A DNA stretch of 64,000 nucleotides, from NCBI RefSeq assembly GCF_003350345.1, contig NZ_QNVJ01000097.1, positions 1 through 64,000 on the forward strand, written 5' to 3'. Shown in pieces: positions 52,775-63,582 of this stretch. Within the stretch, counting starts at the first letter, position 1, and the number at the start of each line of letters is the position of its first letter. The translations under genes were made by a program, and so were the position numbers. Source of the DNA: Alkalilacustris brevis (GTDB lineage Bacteria > Pseudomonadota > Alphaproteobacteria > Rhodobacterales > Rhodobacteraceae). The notes below the pieces were generated by a model, which had not been told where the DNA came from, did not search any database, and worked only from the letters and a program-made list of their open reading frames with translations.

Positions 52775-54112
52775 ATGCGCCTTTCCCGCTATTTTCTGCC
52801 CGTCCTCAAGGAAACCCCCTCCGAGGCCCAGATCGCCAGCCACCGGCTGATGCTGCGCGCCGGCATGATCCGCCAGCAGGCCGCGGGCATCTATTCCTGG
52901 CTGCCGCTGGGCTTCAAGGTGCTGCGCCGGATCGAGGAAATCGTGCATCAGGAACAGGTGCGCGCCGGGCATATCCCGCTCCTGATGCCCACGCTTCAGC
53001 CTGCCGACCTGTGGCGCGAAAGCGGCCGCTATGACGATTACGGCGAGGAAATGCTGCGCATCCAGGATCGCCACAAGCGCGACCTGCTTTATGGGCCGAC
53101 CAACGAGGAGATGATCACCGACATCTTCCGCACCCATGTGGGCAGCTACCGCGACCTGCCGCTGACACTCTATCACATCCAGTGGAAATTCCGTGACGAG
53201 ATCCGCCCCCGTTTCGGGGTGATGCGCGGGCGCGAGTTCCTGATGAAGGACGGCTACAATTTCGACATCGACAAGGATGCGGCGCTGCACGCTTATAACC
53301 GCCACATGGTCGCCTACCTGCGCACCTACGAGCGCATGGGGCTGACCGCGATCCCGATGCGCGCGGCCTCCGGGCCTATCGGCGGCGACAACACGCATGA
53401 ATTCCTCGTGTTGGCCTCCACCGGCGAGTCCGAAGTGTTCTACGACACCGCCGTCACCGACCTGAAACTGGGCGCGCGCAAGGTCGATTACGACAACCGC
53501 GACGAGGTTTCCGCGATCTGCGAGGAATTCACCAGCCTCTACGCCCGCACCGACGAAACCCATGACGAGGCCGCCTTCGCCGCGGTGCCTGAAGCCCGCC
53601 GCAAGGTGGGCCGCGGCATCGAGGTGGGGCAGATCTTCTATTTCGGTACCAAGTATTCCGAACCAATGGGCGCCACCGTGGTCACCCCCGACGGCAGCCG
53701 CGTGCCGGTGCATATGGGCAGCCACGGTATCGGCGTCAGCCGCCTCGTGGGCGCGATCATCGAGGCCAGCCATGACGACCGCGGCATCATCTGGCCCGAG
53801 GGCGTCACGCCCTTCCACGCGGGTATCGTCAACCTCAAGCAAGGCGACAGCGCCACCGGCGGGGTGTGCGACCAGCTTGTCGCCGGGCTCGAGGCCGCGG
53901 GGCTCGCGCCCCTCTATGACGACCGCGAGGAACGCGCCGGCGCCAAATTCGCCACCATGGACCTGATCGGCCTGCCCTGGCGCATCACCGTGGGCCCGCG
54001 CGGCCTGGCCTCGGGCAAGGTGGAGCTGACCTGCCGCCGCAGCGGCGAAAGCGACGAGATGTCCCCCGAAGCCGCCGTCGAACGCCTGCGCGAGATCTAC
54101 GCCCACCACTAG
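52775..54112 (+). CDS. proS: Prolyl-tRNA synthetase (alphaproteobacterial short type)
   Basis: Class II aminoacyl-tRNA synthetase joining proline to tRNA-Pro. The 445-residue length is that of the editing-domain-lacking alphaproteobacterial ProS. It begins [46 protein letters not shown]; motif 2 is [25 protein letters not shown], and motif 3 is [16 protein letters not shown]. The C-terminal anticodon domain runs to the end. The ATG at 52775 is family-like. Loss of the INS editing domain is known for this group and is usually compensated by a separate deacylase. Confidence 0.96.
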   Translation: MRLSRYFLPVLKETPSEAQIASHRLMLRAGMIRQQAAGIYSWLPLGFKVLRRIEEIVHQEQVRAGHIPLLMPTLQPADLWRESGRYDDYGEEMLRIQDRHKRDLLYGPTNEEMITDIFRTHVGSYRDLPLTLYHIQWKFRDEIRPRFGVMRGREFLMKDGYNFDIDKDAALHAYNRHMVAYLRTYERMGLTAIPMRAASGPIGGDNTHEFLVLASTGESEVFYDTAVTDLKLGARKVDYDNRDEVSAICEEFTSLYARTDETHDEAAFAAVPEARRKVGRGIEVGQIFYFGTKYSEPMGATVVTPDGSRVPVHMGSHGIGVSRLVGAIIEASHDDRGIIWPEGVTPFHAGIVNLKQGDSATGGVCDQLVAGLEAAGLAPLYDDREERAGAKFATMDLIGLPWRITVGPRGLASGKVELTCRRSGESDEMSPEAAVERLREIYAHH

Positions 54113-54246
54113 TTGGACGGGCCGCAAGGGGCGCGCGTGCGAGCTGCGGCAAAATGCAGGGGCGCGTCATCTTGCGCAGCTTCCCCGCGCGCCATAGGTA
54201 TCAGGAGACAGGCACGACAAATCGCAACACATGCAAGGGTTTCGAC

Positions 54247-54564
54247 ATGCAGATTCAAGTCAACACCGACAACAATGTCCAGGGGCGGGAAGATGTCATC
54301 CGCTTTGTCGAAACGACCGTTCAGTCAAAACTGGGGGCGATCGCCGAGCATCTGACCCGTGTCGAGGTGCATATCGGCGATGAAAACGGCCCCAAGGGCG
54401 GCGGCAAACACATGCGCTGCATGGTTGAGGCCCGGCCCGAAGGCCGCGCGCCGGTGGCGGTGACCCACAACGATTCCAACATCAAGAGCGCGATCACCCA
54501 CGCCATCGACAAGATGCGCAACGCGCTCGACAGCGACCTGGGAAAACTGAAAAAGCACCGCTGA
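54247..54564 (+). CDS. Short HPF/RaiA-type ribosome-associated protein
   Basis: A 105-residue protein of the hibernation-promoting factor family (beta-alpha-beta-beta-beta-alpha). It begins MQIQVNTDNNVQGREDVIRFVETTVQSKL, and VEVHIGDENGPKGGGKHMRCMVEARPEGRAPVAVTH and IDKMRNALDSDLGKLKKHR follow in consensus positions. It lacks the C-terminal dimerisation domain of long HPF, so it would stabilise or inhibit individual ribosomes rather than make 100S dimers. The ATG at 54247 follows AAGGG. Independent unit between proS and the ArsC-like gene. Confidence 0.85.
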   Translation: MQIQVNTDNNVQGREDVIRFVETTVQSKLGAIAEHLTRVEVHIGDENGPKGGGKHMRCMVEARPEGRAPVAVTHNDSNIKSAITHAIDKMRNALDSDLGKLKKHR

Positions 54565-54727
54565 CAAGGCGGGGCAGGGCGCGCCTGACAGCATTTCGGC
54601 TATTCGTTGAATCGCCGAAACGATTTAACCTTCTGTTTTGTCGCAATTTCGAACCGGAAAAGTCTATCAACTTTTTCTGAAATTGCTTGAATCGCGCGCG
54701 CCCGCTTCCGGGGCAAGGGGCATCACG

Positions 54728-55054
54728 ATGGAACTGCTGGGTATTCCCACCTGCGATACCTGCCGCAAGGCGCGCAAGGCGCTGGAAGACGCAGGCCACG
54801 AGGTGCAGTTTCGCGACATCCGCAAGGCACCGCTCAGCGATGCCGAACGCACCGCGCTGCTCGCGGTTTTCGGCGACGCCCTCATCAACCGCAAATCCGC
54901 GACATGGCGCGCGCTCGACGATACCGCGCGCGCCCTGCCGCCTGCGGCTTTGCTGGCCGAACATGCCACATTGATGAAACGCCCGGTGATCCGCCAGGGC
55001 GATCGGCTCCACCTTGGCTGGGGCCCCGAGACCCGCGCCGCCCTGTTGGGCTGA
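54728..55054 (+). CDS. ArsC/Spx-family thioredoxin-fold protein
   Basis: A 108-residue protein of the arsenate reductase/Spx superfamily, with the CxxC motif at IPTCDTCRKARKAL (residues 6-19) and the later LLAEHATLMKRPVIRQGDRLHLGW, the usual helix and cis-Pro region. Members named YffB or Spx-like are often not arsenate reductases, and no arsenic genes are nearby, so a redox or glutathione-related role is more likely. The ATG at 54728 follows AAGGGG. One copy of the dispersed element lies after it. Confidence 0.88.
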   Translation: MELLGIPTCDTCRKARKALEDAGHEVQFRDIRKAPLSDAERTALLAVFGDALINRKSATWRALDDTARALPPAALLAEHATLMKRPVIRQGDRLHLGWGPETRAALLG

Positions 55055-55087
55055 TCCGCGCGCCAACCCTGCCGGAAGCTCGCAGAA

Positions 55088-55124
55088 GCCCGTTCTTCTT
55101 GGCAAAAATATCCCCGCCGGAGGC
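55088..55124 (-). repeat. Dispersed intergenic element, copy 6
   Basis: On the minus strand GCCTCCGGCGGGGATATTTT followed by TGCCAAGAAGAACGGG. It lies in the tail-to-tail gap between the ArsC-like and AAA ATPase genes. Confidence 0.8.
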
Positions 55125-55180
55125 CCCCGCCAGCGACAGGCGCGACGTCAGTCGCTTCAGGACACAGCATCATGGGCGGC

Positions 55181-56512
55181 TCAGCGCTCGATATCCTCGT
55201 CGCGCACGAACATGTTGTCCCAGGCGCGGTCGATCAGCTCGGGCGTCATCTGCCTGGGCAGGCCTTCGAACTCGCAGACCGAAAGCATCTGGTCGATCAG
55301 GAAGCCGGGCATGTAATTGGCATAGGCGTTGCCGATCTCGGGAAAGCGCACCTGCATCAGATGCACCAGCGTGCGCTCGTCCAGCGCCATGCCCTTCTTG
55401 CGCGCCACGAGCGCGAAAATCTTCAGAAAATCCTGCTGGTCCGGCCCGTCAACCTTGATCTTGAAAAAGATCCGCCGCAGCGCTGCGCGGTCGAAGATCC
55501 TGTTGGGGTGGAAGTTTGTGGAAAAGATCACCAGCGTGTCGAAGGGCACGGTGAATTTCTCGCCCGATTGCAGCGCGAGAATGTCATGGCCTTCTTCCAG
55601 CGGCACGATCCAGCGGTTGATCAGCGCCTGCGGGGTTTCCTCCTGGCGGCCCAGGTCATCGACGATGAAGACCCCGCCGGTGGCCTTGAACTGCAAGGGC
55701 GCCTGATAGGTGCGCGCGGTGGGGTTGTAGGTGAGGTCCAGCATCGAAAGCGTCAGCTCGCCCCCGGTGATCACCGCCGGGCGGTCGCAGCGCACATAGC
55801 GCGGGTCATGGCGGTTGGCGTTGCGCCTCAGCGAGGTCGGGTCGTCCTCGGTTGTGTCCGCCTTGGTGTGAATGATCGGGTCGTAGACCGAAATTACCTG
55901 GCCGGCATGTTCGACCGCGCGCGGGATGTAGATACGATCGCCCAGCGCATCGCGGATACCGTTCGAGATCGAGGACTTGCCGTTGCCCGGCGGCCCGTAA
56001 AGCAGGATCGACCGCCCCGAGGTCACCGCCGGCCCGAGATGGTCGAGCAAGCTGTGCGGCAGGATCAGATCACCCATCGCTGCAGTGAGTTCCGTGCGGG
56101 TGATGCGGATGTCGCGCACCGACTGGCGTTCGACCTGGCGGGCGTAATGGGGCATCGGAACCGGCACCGCGCCGTAATATTCCGATTGCGCCAGCGCATC
56201 GAGGGCGCGCGCCTTGCCGCTGTCCGACAGCCGGTAGCCCATCTCGCTGCGCGAGGTGGCGCCTAGCGTGCCGGTGGCCTCGAGCAGTTGCTGGCTGCGG
56301 GCGATGTCTATGATCTCCTGCGTGACCGGCACCGGCAGGCAGATCGCCCGGGCGATGTCACTGATCTGGTCGAGCGACATTCGGAAAATCGTCTTGAGCA
56401 GAATGTCGCGCAGCATGACCGGCGGCAGCCCGGTTTCAGCCAGGGATCGCGGCGGGGTCGGGCCGAACCCGCCTTGCGGTTTGGAGTCGGTGAGCGTGTC
56501 GAAATTGTTCAT
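55181..56512 (-). CDS. AAA-type ATPase linked to the Tad pilus cluster
   Basis: A 443-residue ATPase. The N-terminal 150 residues form a helical regulatory region. Walker A is LLYGPPGNGKSSISNGI (about 170-186), Walker B is GGVFIVDDLGRQEE, and the sensor is LVIFSTNF, followed by the conserved RRIFFKIKVDGP arginine region. It is not a TadA-type secretion ATPase. In Rhodobacterales such a gene regularly follows tadV, so it may remodel or regulate pilus components. It is the last gene of the minus-strand Tad run, 57 bases after tadV. Confidence 0.85.
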   Translation of the reverse strand: MNNFDTLTDSKPQGGFGPTPPRSLAETGLPPVMLRDILLKTIFRMSLDQISDIARAICLPVPVTQEIIDIARSQQLLEATGTLGATSRSEMGYRLSDSGKARALDALAQSEYYGAVPVPMPHYARQVERQSVRDIRITRTELTAAMGDLILPHSLLDHLGPAVTSGRSILLYGPPGNGKSSISNGIRDALGDRIYIPRAVEHAGQVISVYDPIIHTKADTTEDDPTSLRRNANRHDPRYVRCDRPAVITGGELTLSMLDLTYNPTARTYQAPLQFKATGGVFIVDDLGRQEETPQALINRWIVPLEEGHDILALQSGEKFTVPFDTLVIFSTNFHPNRIFDRAALRRIFFKIKVDGPDQQDFLKIFALVARKKGMALDERTLVHLMQVRFPEIGNAYANYMPGFLIDQMLSVCEFEGLPRQMTPELIDRAWDNMFVRDEDIER

Positions 56513-56569
56513 GCAATGCCTCGCATCGCTGTCATTGTCTTGGTCGGGGTGCGGGCCTGGCAGCCCGGC

Positions 56570-57067
56570 TCATTGGCCCAGGCTTGCGGCCAGCACCAGA
56601 TAAAGCGCCAGCGCGCCCCCCAGCGCCAGCCCCATGGGAAACTCGCGCCGCTCCCAGGATTCCCAGTGCGGCGCCAGGGCGCGCACCTGCGGCACTGCGC
56701 GCAATGCCCGGTGGGTCACGAAGGCTGCCAGCAGCATCGCGGCAAATAATGGCAGAAACAGGGCCACATCGCCCAGCGCCACGAAAGGCGCCATGGCGGC
56801 GGCGAACTTGGCATCGCCCGCGCCGATCATGCCGCCCGCGCTCAGAACGAATCCGATCACCAGGATCACCGCGAAATGCGCCCAGCCCCAGGCCCAGCTT
56901 TCAAGCGGCAACACCAGCGGCCCGATCAGCAGATACACCCCCAGCAGCGCCAGCACCGCACGGTTGGGGATGCGCATGGATTTCATGTCGCTCCAGGCGA
57001 CCCAGTATGCGATCGGCAGGGCTGCGGGCAAAAACCACAGCGCGGCACTCGCGGGCAACACAAGCAT
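56570..57067 (-). CDS. tadV: Prepilin peptidase CpaA/TadV
   Basis: A 165-residue membrane aspartyl protease that removes the leader of Flp pilins. It has five or six helices; the two catalytic aspartates are in VAWSDMKSMRIPN (about residue 27) and GMIGAGDAKFAAAMAP (about residue 84). The C-terminal helix pair ends at FPMGLALGGALALYLVLA. It lacks the methylase domain of PilD, as usual for TadV. Its ATG shares a base with the tadD stop codon (TGATG), so translation is coupled. The Flp pilin gene itself is not in the window. Confidence 0.93.
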   Translation of the reverse strand: MLVLPASAALWFLPAALPIAYWVAWSDMKSMRIPNRAVLALLGVYLLIGPLVLPLESWAWGWAHFAVILVIGFVLSAGGMIGAGDAKFAAAMAPFVALGDVALFLPLFAAMLLAAFVTHRALRAVPQVRALAPHWESWERREFPMGLALGGALALYLVLAASLGQ

Positions 57068-57927
57068 CAGTTCGTGCGGCCTTCATCGAGCGCGCGCAGC
57101 GAGCGCACCGCCACGTCGAAGTGCTGCGGATGGGTCTCGACCGCTTCATGCAGCAACTGGCGGCCGGTGTTCACGTCGCCCTGCTTGATTGCCGTCAGCG
57201 CGAGCGTGTGCAGCAGTTGCGCGCGTTCGGTCTGGGTCATGCCGATGACAGGCAGGGTGTAGTTGCGCTGCGCGCCGCGCGCCATCACCAGGTTGTTCTT
57301 GGCGGTGAACAGGCCGGGATTGTAATTGAGCGCCTCAGCAAACAGCCTTTCGGCCTCGCGGTGCTCGCCCCGGCTGAGCTTGGAATACCCCCAGTTGTTA
57401 AGCACCCCGGCCGGGCGGGTGGTCAGCCCCGCGGCGGTTTCATAGAAACTGTCGGCGCGCTCCCAATCCTGGTTGCTGTCGGCGATCATGGCCTCCAGCC
57501 GGTAGCGCTCATAGGTTTCGTGGGTCGGGGGGATGCTGTTCAGCTCGGCCGCGGCGCGCTCCCAGTCGTTGCTGCGGATCAACGCATCGGCATAGGCCAC
57601 GCGGTCGTCATTGGTGGCCTCGGGCGCGGCGGCAATCTCGCGCCACACCTGCGCGGCCTCTCGCGCGTTGCCCGCGCGCACCAGCGATTTGGCCAGCCCG
57701 CGCCGCAGGTCCATCCGCTCGGGGTTGTCCTCGACGGCCCGCCGGAAATACGAGACCGCCTCGGCCGGCTCGGCCGCGGAAAGCATGATCTCGTTGAGAT
57801 TGGTTTCATCGACCAGGTTGATGCTCTGGATCGCGCGTGCGGCTTCGGCCTCGTCCGGGCCGGTGCTGCAGGCGGCAAGCGCCAGCCCGCTGCAAAGGCA
57901 CAGACCGAATAGGACAGGTTGGCGCAT
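57067..57927 (-). CDS. tadD: TadD-type TPR lipoprotein
   Basis: A 286-residue lipoprotein of the Tad apparatus. The signal ends LALAAC, acylated at Cys20. At least three tetratricopeptide-like repeats follow (AVSYFRRAVEDNPERMDLRRGLAKSL, YADALIRSNDWERAAAEL, LNNWGYSKLSRGEHREAERLFAEALNYNPGLFTAKNNL). In Aggregatibacter TadD is a pilotin-like factor for the secretin complex. The ATG at 57927 gives the signal peptide. Between the TPR gene and tadV. Confidence 0.9.
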   Translation of the reverse strand: MRQPVLFGLCLCSGLALAACSTGPDEAEAARAIQSINLVDETNLNEIMLSAAEPAEAVSYFRRAVEDNPERMDLRRGLAKSLVRAGNAREAAQVWREIAAAPEATNDDRVAYADALIRSNDWERAAAELNSIPPTHETYERYRLEAMIADSNQDWERADSFYETAAGLTTRPAGVLNNWGYSKLSRGEHREAERLFAEALNYNPGLFTAKNNLVMARGAQRNYTLPVIGMTQTERAQLLHTLALTAIKQGDVNTGRQLLHEAVETHPQHFDVAVRSLRALDEGRTN

Positions 57928-57940
57928 GGGATGCGTCCTT

Positions 57941-58525
57941 TTACTGCTCGTCTTGTTGTGGTGTCGACAGGAGCAGGTATTGCCCACTTCCGCGCCGCAC
58001 CAGCCTCAAACTGCTTTCATTTTCGTCAGAATAGCCGGGATTTTCCGATTTTGCGATAGCCAGCCGCAGATTTTCGCGAATGACGTCAGATCGGCCACTG
58101 TCAAGCGCGTAGGCCGTGCGGAAGGTCTGGCGCGCCTCGCCGGTGCGGCCGGTTTCCATCAGCACCACGCCAAGGTTGTTCCAGGCGGGCACGAACTCCT
58201 GATCGGCCTCCAGCGCCCGGCGCAGCAGGCGTTCCGACTGGCCCAGCCGCCCCAGCCGAAGGTTGGCCGACCCCAGTGCCGAAAGCACATCGACCGTCGC
58301 GCCCTGTTCGCCTGCGCTGCGCAGATAGGCGCGCAGCGCCAGCTCATATTGGCCCGCGGCCATCAGCCGGTGGCCAACCTCCAGCCCGTCCACGGCCTCG
58401 GGTATCTCGACATCGGCGGGGGCGGGGGGGCCTACATGCAGGCTGTCCAGCGGTTCAGGCCCGTGTTCGCAGGCCGCCAGCGCGCCAAGGATCAGGCCGA
58501 AAAGGAGATATCTTGGCGCGCGCAT
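57941..58525 (-). CDS. TPR lipoprotein of the Tad cluster
   Basis: A 194-residue lipoprotein with lipobox GALAAC (Cys19). Two or three TPR motifs follow, such as AAGQYELALRAYLRSAGEQG and LGSANLRLGRLGQSERLLRRALEADQEFVPAWNNLGVVLMETGRTGEARQTFRTAYALD. It is a second TadD-like protein, four bases after tadC. Two consecutive TPR lipoproteins in this position are typical for Rhodobacterales Tad loci; they may help secretin assembly. Confidence 0.88.
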   Translation of the reverse strand: MRAPRYLLFGLILGALAACEHGPEPLDSLHVGPPAPADVEIPEAVDGLEVGHRLMAAGQYELALRAYLRSAGEQGATVDVLSALGSANLRLGRLGQSERLLRRALEADQEFVPAWNNLGVVLMETGRTGEARQTFRTAYALDSGRSDVIRENLRLAIAKSENPGYSDENESSLRLVRRGSGQYLLLSTPQQDEQ

Positions 58526-58529
58526 ACCC

Positions 58530-59519
58530 TCAGAAGCTGTGTGAGTTCAGTGTCTGGTAGATCCCGTAGACCGACGGCCCGATCAGGATGATCATGAGCG
58601 GCGGCACCGTCAACAGCATAGTGCCAAGGGTCAGCTTGGTGGGCAGGACGTTGGCCTTTTCCTCGGCGCGCATCACGCGCTTGTCGCGCATCTCGCCGGC
58701 ATAGACGCGCAGCGCATCGGCGATCGAGGTGCCGAAGGTCGCCGACTGGATCAGCACCGTAACGAAGGCGTTGATGTCGGCGACACCGCAGCGCTTGGAC
58801 ATGTCCTTCAGGACCGAGACGCGGTCCTTGCCGGCCTTGACCTCGTGGCTGACGATCTCGAATTCCTCGGCCAGCGCCGGATAGCCAGCCCGGATCTCGC
58901 GCGAGACGCGCAGGATCGACTGATCCATCGACTGCCCCGCCTCGACGCAGACAAGCATCATGTCGAGCGAGTCGGGAAAGCCTTCGATGATCTGCTGCTC
59001 GCGTTCGGCGCGGCGCCGCTGGATCCAGTATTTCGGGGCGTAATACCCCAGCAGCGCGGGCCCGAGCACCCACAGAAGCAGCCCTGTGGTGCTGATCTCG
59101 CCCGCAGCGCTCTTGTAGATGGCAACCATCACGCCCAGCACCAGAAGCCCCATGCCCAGCGCGAACTGCAGCGCGTTGAACGTGCGCACCGCCGATTTCG
59201 CCCTGTAGCCGGCCTGGATCATCTTGAGCCGGGCCGAGGAAAACTCCTTTTCGTCCTGCGGCTCCAGGAAACCCGCGAAACGGTCAAGCTTGTGGCCGGC
59301 GGTATCCTTCTGGCGCAGTGCGTTTTCCGGCAGGGGCTTGTCCTGTTGCGTGCCGGAATTTTCCTCACGCAGCTTTTCCAGCGGGTCCGCCTTGCGCGAG
59401 GGTATGGTAAGCAGCGTGATGACAATCAGCAAGACGCCCAGCGCGCCCACCGCCAGCAGTGGGCCAAGCGGGCCAAAGGCCTGTTCAAGCAGGGCGTTGA
59501 TCGACTGAAGCAGTTGCAT
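58530..59519 (-). CDS. tadC: Tad pilus inner-membrane protein TadC
   Basis: A 329-residue type II secretion F-domain protein. One N-terminal helix (LLAVGALGVLLIVITLLTIP) and a helical pair in the middle (MGLLVLGVMVAIYKSA, LLLWVLGPALLGYYAPKYWIQRR) come first. The GspF domain has FPDSLDMMLVCVEAGQSMDQSI and VLIQSATFGTSIADALRVYA, and the last helix is LGTMLLTVPPLMIILIGP. It forms the platform with TadB on which the TadA ATPase acts. It lies 12 bases after tadB in the same frame of the operon. Confidence 0.95.
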   Translation of the reverse strand: MQLLQSINALLEQAFGPLGPLLAVGALGVLLIVITLLTIPSRKADPLEKLREENSGTQQDKPLPENALRQKDTAGHKLDRFAGFLEPQDEKEFSSARLKMIQAGYRAKSAVRTFNALQFALGMGLLVLGVMVAIYKSAAGEISTTGLLLWVLGPALLGYYAPKYWIQRRRAEREQQIIEGFPDSLDMMLVCVEAGQSMDQSILRVSREIRAGYPALAEEFEIVSHEVKAGKDRVSVLKDMSKRCGVADINAFVTVLIQSATFGTSIADALRVYAGEMRDKRVMRAEEKANVLPTKLTLGTMLLTVPPLMIILIGPSVYGIYQTLNSHSF

Positions 59520-59531
59520 CCCCGTGTCTCC

Positions 59532-60500
59532 TCAGACCTTGATATTGACCATGATCTTCATGAAGATCACGTTTGCGACCAGAAACGCCGCCACGACCAG
59601 CGCCGCGGGAATGAACAGTGCGGTATCGCGCACCTCGTCGTAGTAGTCCGGCTGCAGCACGTTGATGGCCACCAGGGCAAGGATCGGGAAGCCCGACAGG
59701 AACATGCCCGACCATTTGGCCTCGGCGGTGATCGCCTTGACCCTGCGGAACAGCTTGAAACGCGCGCGGATCACCCGGCTCAGCCCTTCGAGGATCTCGG
59801 CGAGGTTGCCGCCCGATTGCTGCTGAATCGTCACCGCCACGGCAAGGAAACGCAGATCCTGCATGTCCATCCGTTCCGCCAGCGCGCGCAGGGATTCCGA
59901 GATGTCGCGGCCATAGGCCGCCTCGTCGGCGATAACCCCGAATTCCGAGCCGAGCGGGTCTGCCACCTCCTTGGCGACAATGCCCACGGCCGAGGAAAAC
60001 GGATGCCCCACCCTGAGCGAACGCACCATGAGTTCCACGGCTTCGGGCAGTTGCTCCTCCATCATGGAGAGACGCTTCTTGGCCTTGTTGTTGACCCAAG
60101 TGTAGATTGCACCCACACCCATCGCCACGGCCAGCAACGCGCGCACCCCGGCGGCAGCCTCGGTCAGCGCCGAAAGAAGCGCGAAGCTGACAACCGAAAG
60201 CAGCAGCATCATCATGATCAACTGCCGCGGGGAGAAGGCGATATTTGCCTTCTGCGCCTTGTCGGCCAGAATCGCGTAAAGCGGGATGCCCTGCGATTTC
60301 ATGTGCTGGCTCATCTCCTTGCGGAGCTGTTCCAGAACCTGTTCGCGGGGCGTGCCCTTTTCCAGCAGTTCCAGCCGGCGGTTCACTCGGTTGTTCAGGC
60401 TGATCGACTTGCCGAAGGCGGTCAGGTAGACCCCTTCGACCAGTAGAAGAACACCCACAAAAACGAGAACGTAGATAAGCGGTGCGGCACTGATTTCCAT
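59532..60500 (-). CDS. tadB: Tad pilus inner-membrane protein TadB
   Basis: A 322-residue partner of TadC with the same F domain: LPEAVELMVRSLRVGHPFSSAVGIVAKEVADPLG and VTIQQQSGGNLAEILEGLSRVIRARFKLFRRVKAITAEAKWSG. Helices lie at the N-terminus (APLIYVLVFVGVLLLVEGVYL), in the middle, and at the C-terminus (GFPILALVAINVLQ; LFIPAALVVAAFLVANVIFMKIMV). It lies 12 bases after cpaF. Confidence 0.95.
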   Translation of the reverse strand: MEISAAPLIYVLVFVGVLLLVEGVYLTAFGKSISLNNRVNRRLELLEKGTPREQVLEQLRKEMSQHMKSQGIPLYAILADKAQKANIAFSPRQLIMMMLLLSVVSFALLSALTEAAAGVRALLAVAMGVGAIYTWVNNKAKKRLSMMEEQLPEAVELMVRSLRVGHPFSSAVGIVAKEVADPLGSEFGVIADEAAYGRDISESLRALAERMDMQDLRFLAVAVTIQQQSGGNLAEILEGLSRVIRARFKLFRRVKAITAEAKWSGMFLSGFPILALVAINVLQPDYYDEVRDTALFIPAALVVAAFLVANVIFMKIMVNIKV

Positions 60501-60512
60501 CGTTCGGCCCCC

Positions 60513-61994
<1,482 letters not shown>

Positions 61995-62011
61995 CCCGGC
62001 CTCCTTTCGCC

Positions 62012-63265
62012 TCAGGCTTGCGCCTCCGCGGCGGCCCGGTTGCGCTCATGTATTGACCGGGCGAGCTTGAGAATTTCCTTGCGCAACGGGTTTTTAGGCG
62101 CGGTTTCCGCCAGTGGCAGGCCGTGGTCGTTCGCCTGCGTGACCGCCTTCTGCCCGTCGGGCAGCCAGATCTCCAGGTCGATATCCAGGCTTTCGGCCAT
62201 CCGCTTGGCACGTGACTTGGCCGAAAGATCGGTGAATCCCGGCGCGCGGTTGAGCACATAGCGCAGCTTGTCCAGCGGCAGTTCCTCGGCCTTCAGCGCG
62301 CGGATCATTCGCAGCGCGTTCTGGGCCGAGCGCATGTCGAGTTCGAGCAGGGCAAAATAGACATGCGCCTGGTTGAGCACCGTCTCGGTCCACTGCACGA
62401 CCGTGCTTGGCATATCGACGATGACATAGTCGAAATTGGAGCGCGCCATATCCAGCAGGCGCGAGATATCGTCCGGCCCCAGCAGGTCGAGCGGCAGGAT
62501 ATCGGCCGGTGCGGTCAGCACCTGAAGCCGTTCGTTGAACGGCAGCAGCGCCTGCATGAAGGCATCGCGGTCCATCGCCGCAGTGTCGGAGAGCAATTCG
62601 TAAATCGCTTCGCGCCGCGGCAGGTCAAGGAATGTCGAGACCGACCCGAATTGCAGGTCGAGGTCCAGCACGCACACGCTGGCGGGGGCCTTGCGATCGG
62701 CGATTGCCAGCTCCCAGGCCAGGTTCACGGCGAGCGTCGTGGCGCCGACTCCGCCGGCCAGCCCGTGCACCGGCAGGATTGCCCCGTCATGGCCGCCGCT
62801 CGGCCCGCTGCCCTGCGGTGGGGCGTTTTGCTGCGCGCCGGTTTCGGCGGGTGCGGGGGGCTTTCGCAGCCGGGCGATGGCCTCGTGCAAGGCGCCTTCG
62901 GGCAGGGGGTAGGGCACGAAATCATCGGCGCCCAGGCGCAGCAGTTGATGCAGCACCATCGGGCTGAGTTCTTCGGCGATCAGGATGACCTTGACCTGTC
63001 CGGCCTTGGCCGTCTGGATCAGGTCGCGGATCAGCGGCAGGTTCTCGTCATCCCCGTCGTCCACCGCGATGGCGATGAACTCAAGCGCGGCGGCGTCGGG
63101 CTGCCGCAAGAACACCAGCGCATCAGCGAAATTCAGATCGCCCCAGCTTTCACCCAGCTCGGTTTCCATGTCTTCGATGAGAAGGTCAAAATTCTGAACA
63201 TCCCTGGAAACCGTGCAAGCCAGAACCGGTGCCGCTTCGGGCTCAAGAGCTGCAAGACTCGTCAT
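62012..63265 (-). CDS. cpaE: Tad pilus localisation protein CpaE/TadZ
   Basis: A 417-residue protein with an atypical receiver-like N-terminal domain (about 1-130; VKVILIAEELSPMVLHQLLRLGADDFV) and a MinD/ParA-like ATPase domain. The P-loop VHGLAGGVGATTLAVNLAWEL has no lysine before or after the glycines (GGVGATT), the form seen in many CpaE/TadZ. The switch regions are VCVLDLDLQFGSVSTFLDL and FDYVIVDMPS. It places the pilus machine at the pole or membrane. The start at 63265 fits the family. A 317-base spacer separates it from the OmpA-like gene. Confidence 0.93.
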   Translation of the reverse strand: MTSLAALEPEAAPVLACTVSRDVQNFDLLIEDMETELGESWGDLNFADALVFLRQPDAAALEFIAIAVDDGDDENLPLIRDLIQTAKAGQVKVILIAEELSPMVLHQLLRLGADDFVPYPLPEGALHEAIARLRKPPAPAETGAQQNAPPQGSGPSGGHDGAILPVHGLAGGVGATTLAVNLAWELAIADRKAPASVCVLDLDLQFGSVSTFLDLPRREAIYELLSDTAAMDRDAFMQALLPFNERLQVLTAPADILPLDLLGPDDISRLLDMARSNFDYVIVDMPSTVVQWTETVLNQAHVYFALLELDMRSAQNALRMIRALKAEELPLDKLRYVLNRAPGFTDLSAKSRAKRMAESLDIDLEIWLPDGQKAVTQANDHGLPLAETAPKNPLRKEILKLARSIHERNRAAAEAQA

Positions 63266-63582
63266 GGCCTGTACGTCCCTTCCTCAAATCAACGCGGCAA
63301 AATTTGCGTTCCGGCAAAACGGACACACGACCGCGGCGCCTTTTCGATTCGATCCCGTTGAGGCGCTGTCAGACTTGTGTTTCGCGGAGAATCTTGGCGA
63401 CATTGCGGCCAAAAGACCGCGATTATTCGGATTTTGTTGACGGTTCTCATGCGGGCGCGGCACCGTTGCCGCCGCAGGGCCATGGCCCGGCGCGCAGGTC
63501 GCCCCCCCGGGGGGGGCGTGAACACGCATTCATGCAGTTGCAGGACAAGGAGCGCGTGGTGCGAGCCTGGCGCCGGCCCGTA
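63266..63582. other. Spacer between OmpA-like gene and cpaE
   Basis: No gene seen. The cpaE-proximal part (63280-63440) is AT-richer and probably holds the cpaE promoter. A seven-C/eight-G run at 63502-63516 forms a near-perfect GC palindrome and could terminate the upstream OmpA-like transcript or form quadruplex structure. Confidence 0.5.

Noticed and set aside
54728..55054. Naming the ArsC-fold gene as arsenate reductase
   Set aside because: It has the CxxC of the Spx/YffB branch, and no other arsenic resistance genes are near.
63502..63516. C7G8 tract as a frameshift or sequencing artefact inside a gene
   Set aside because: It lies outside the coding frames of cpaE and the OmpA-like gene, so it does not disturb either.
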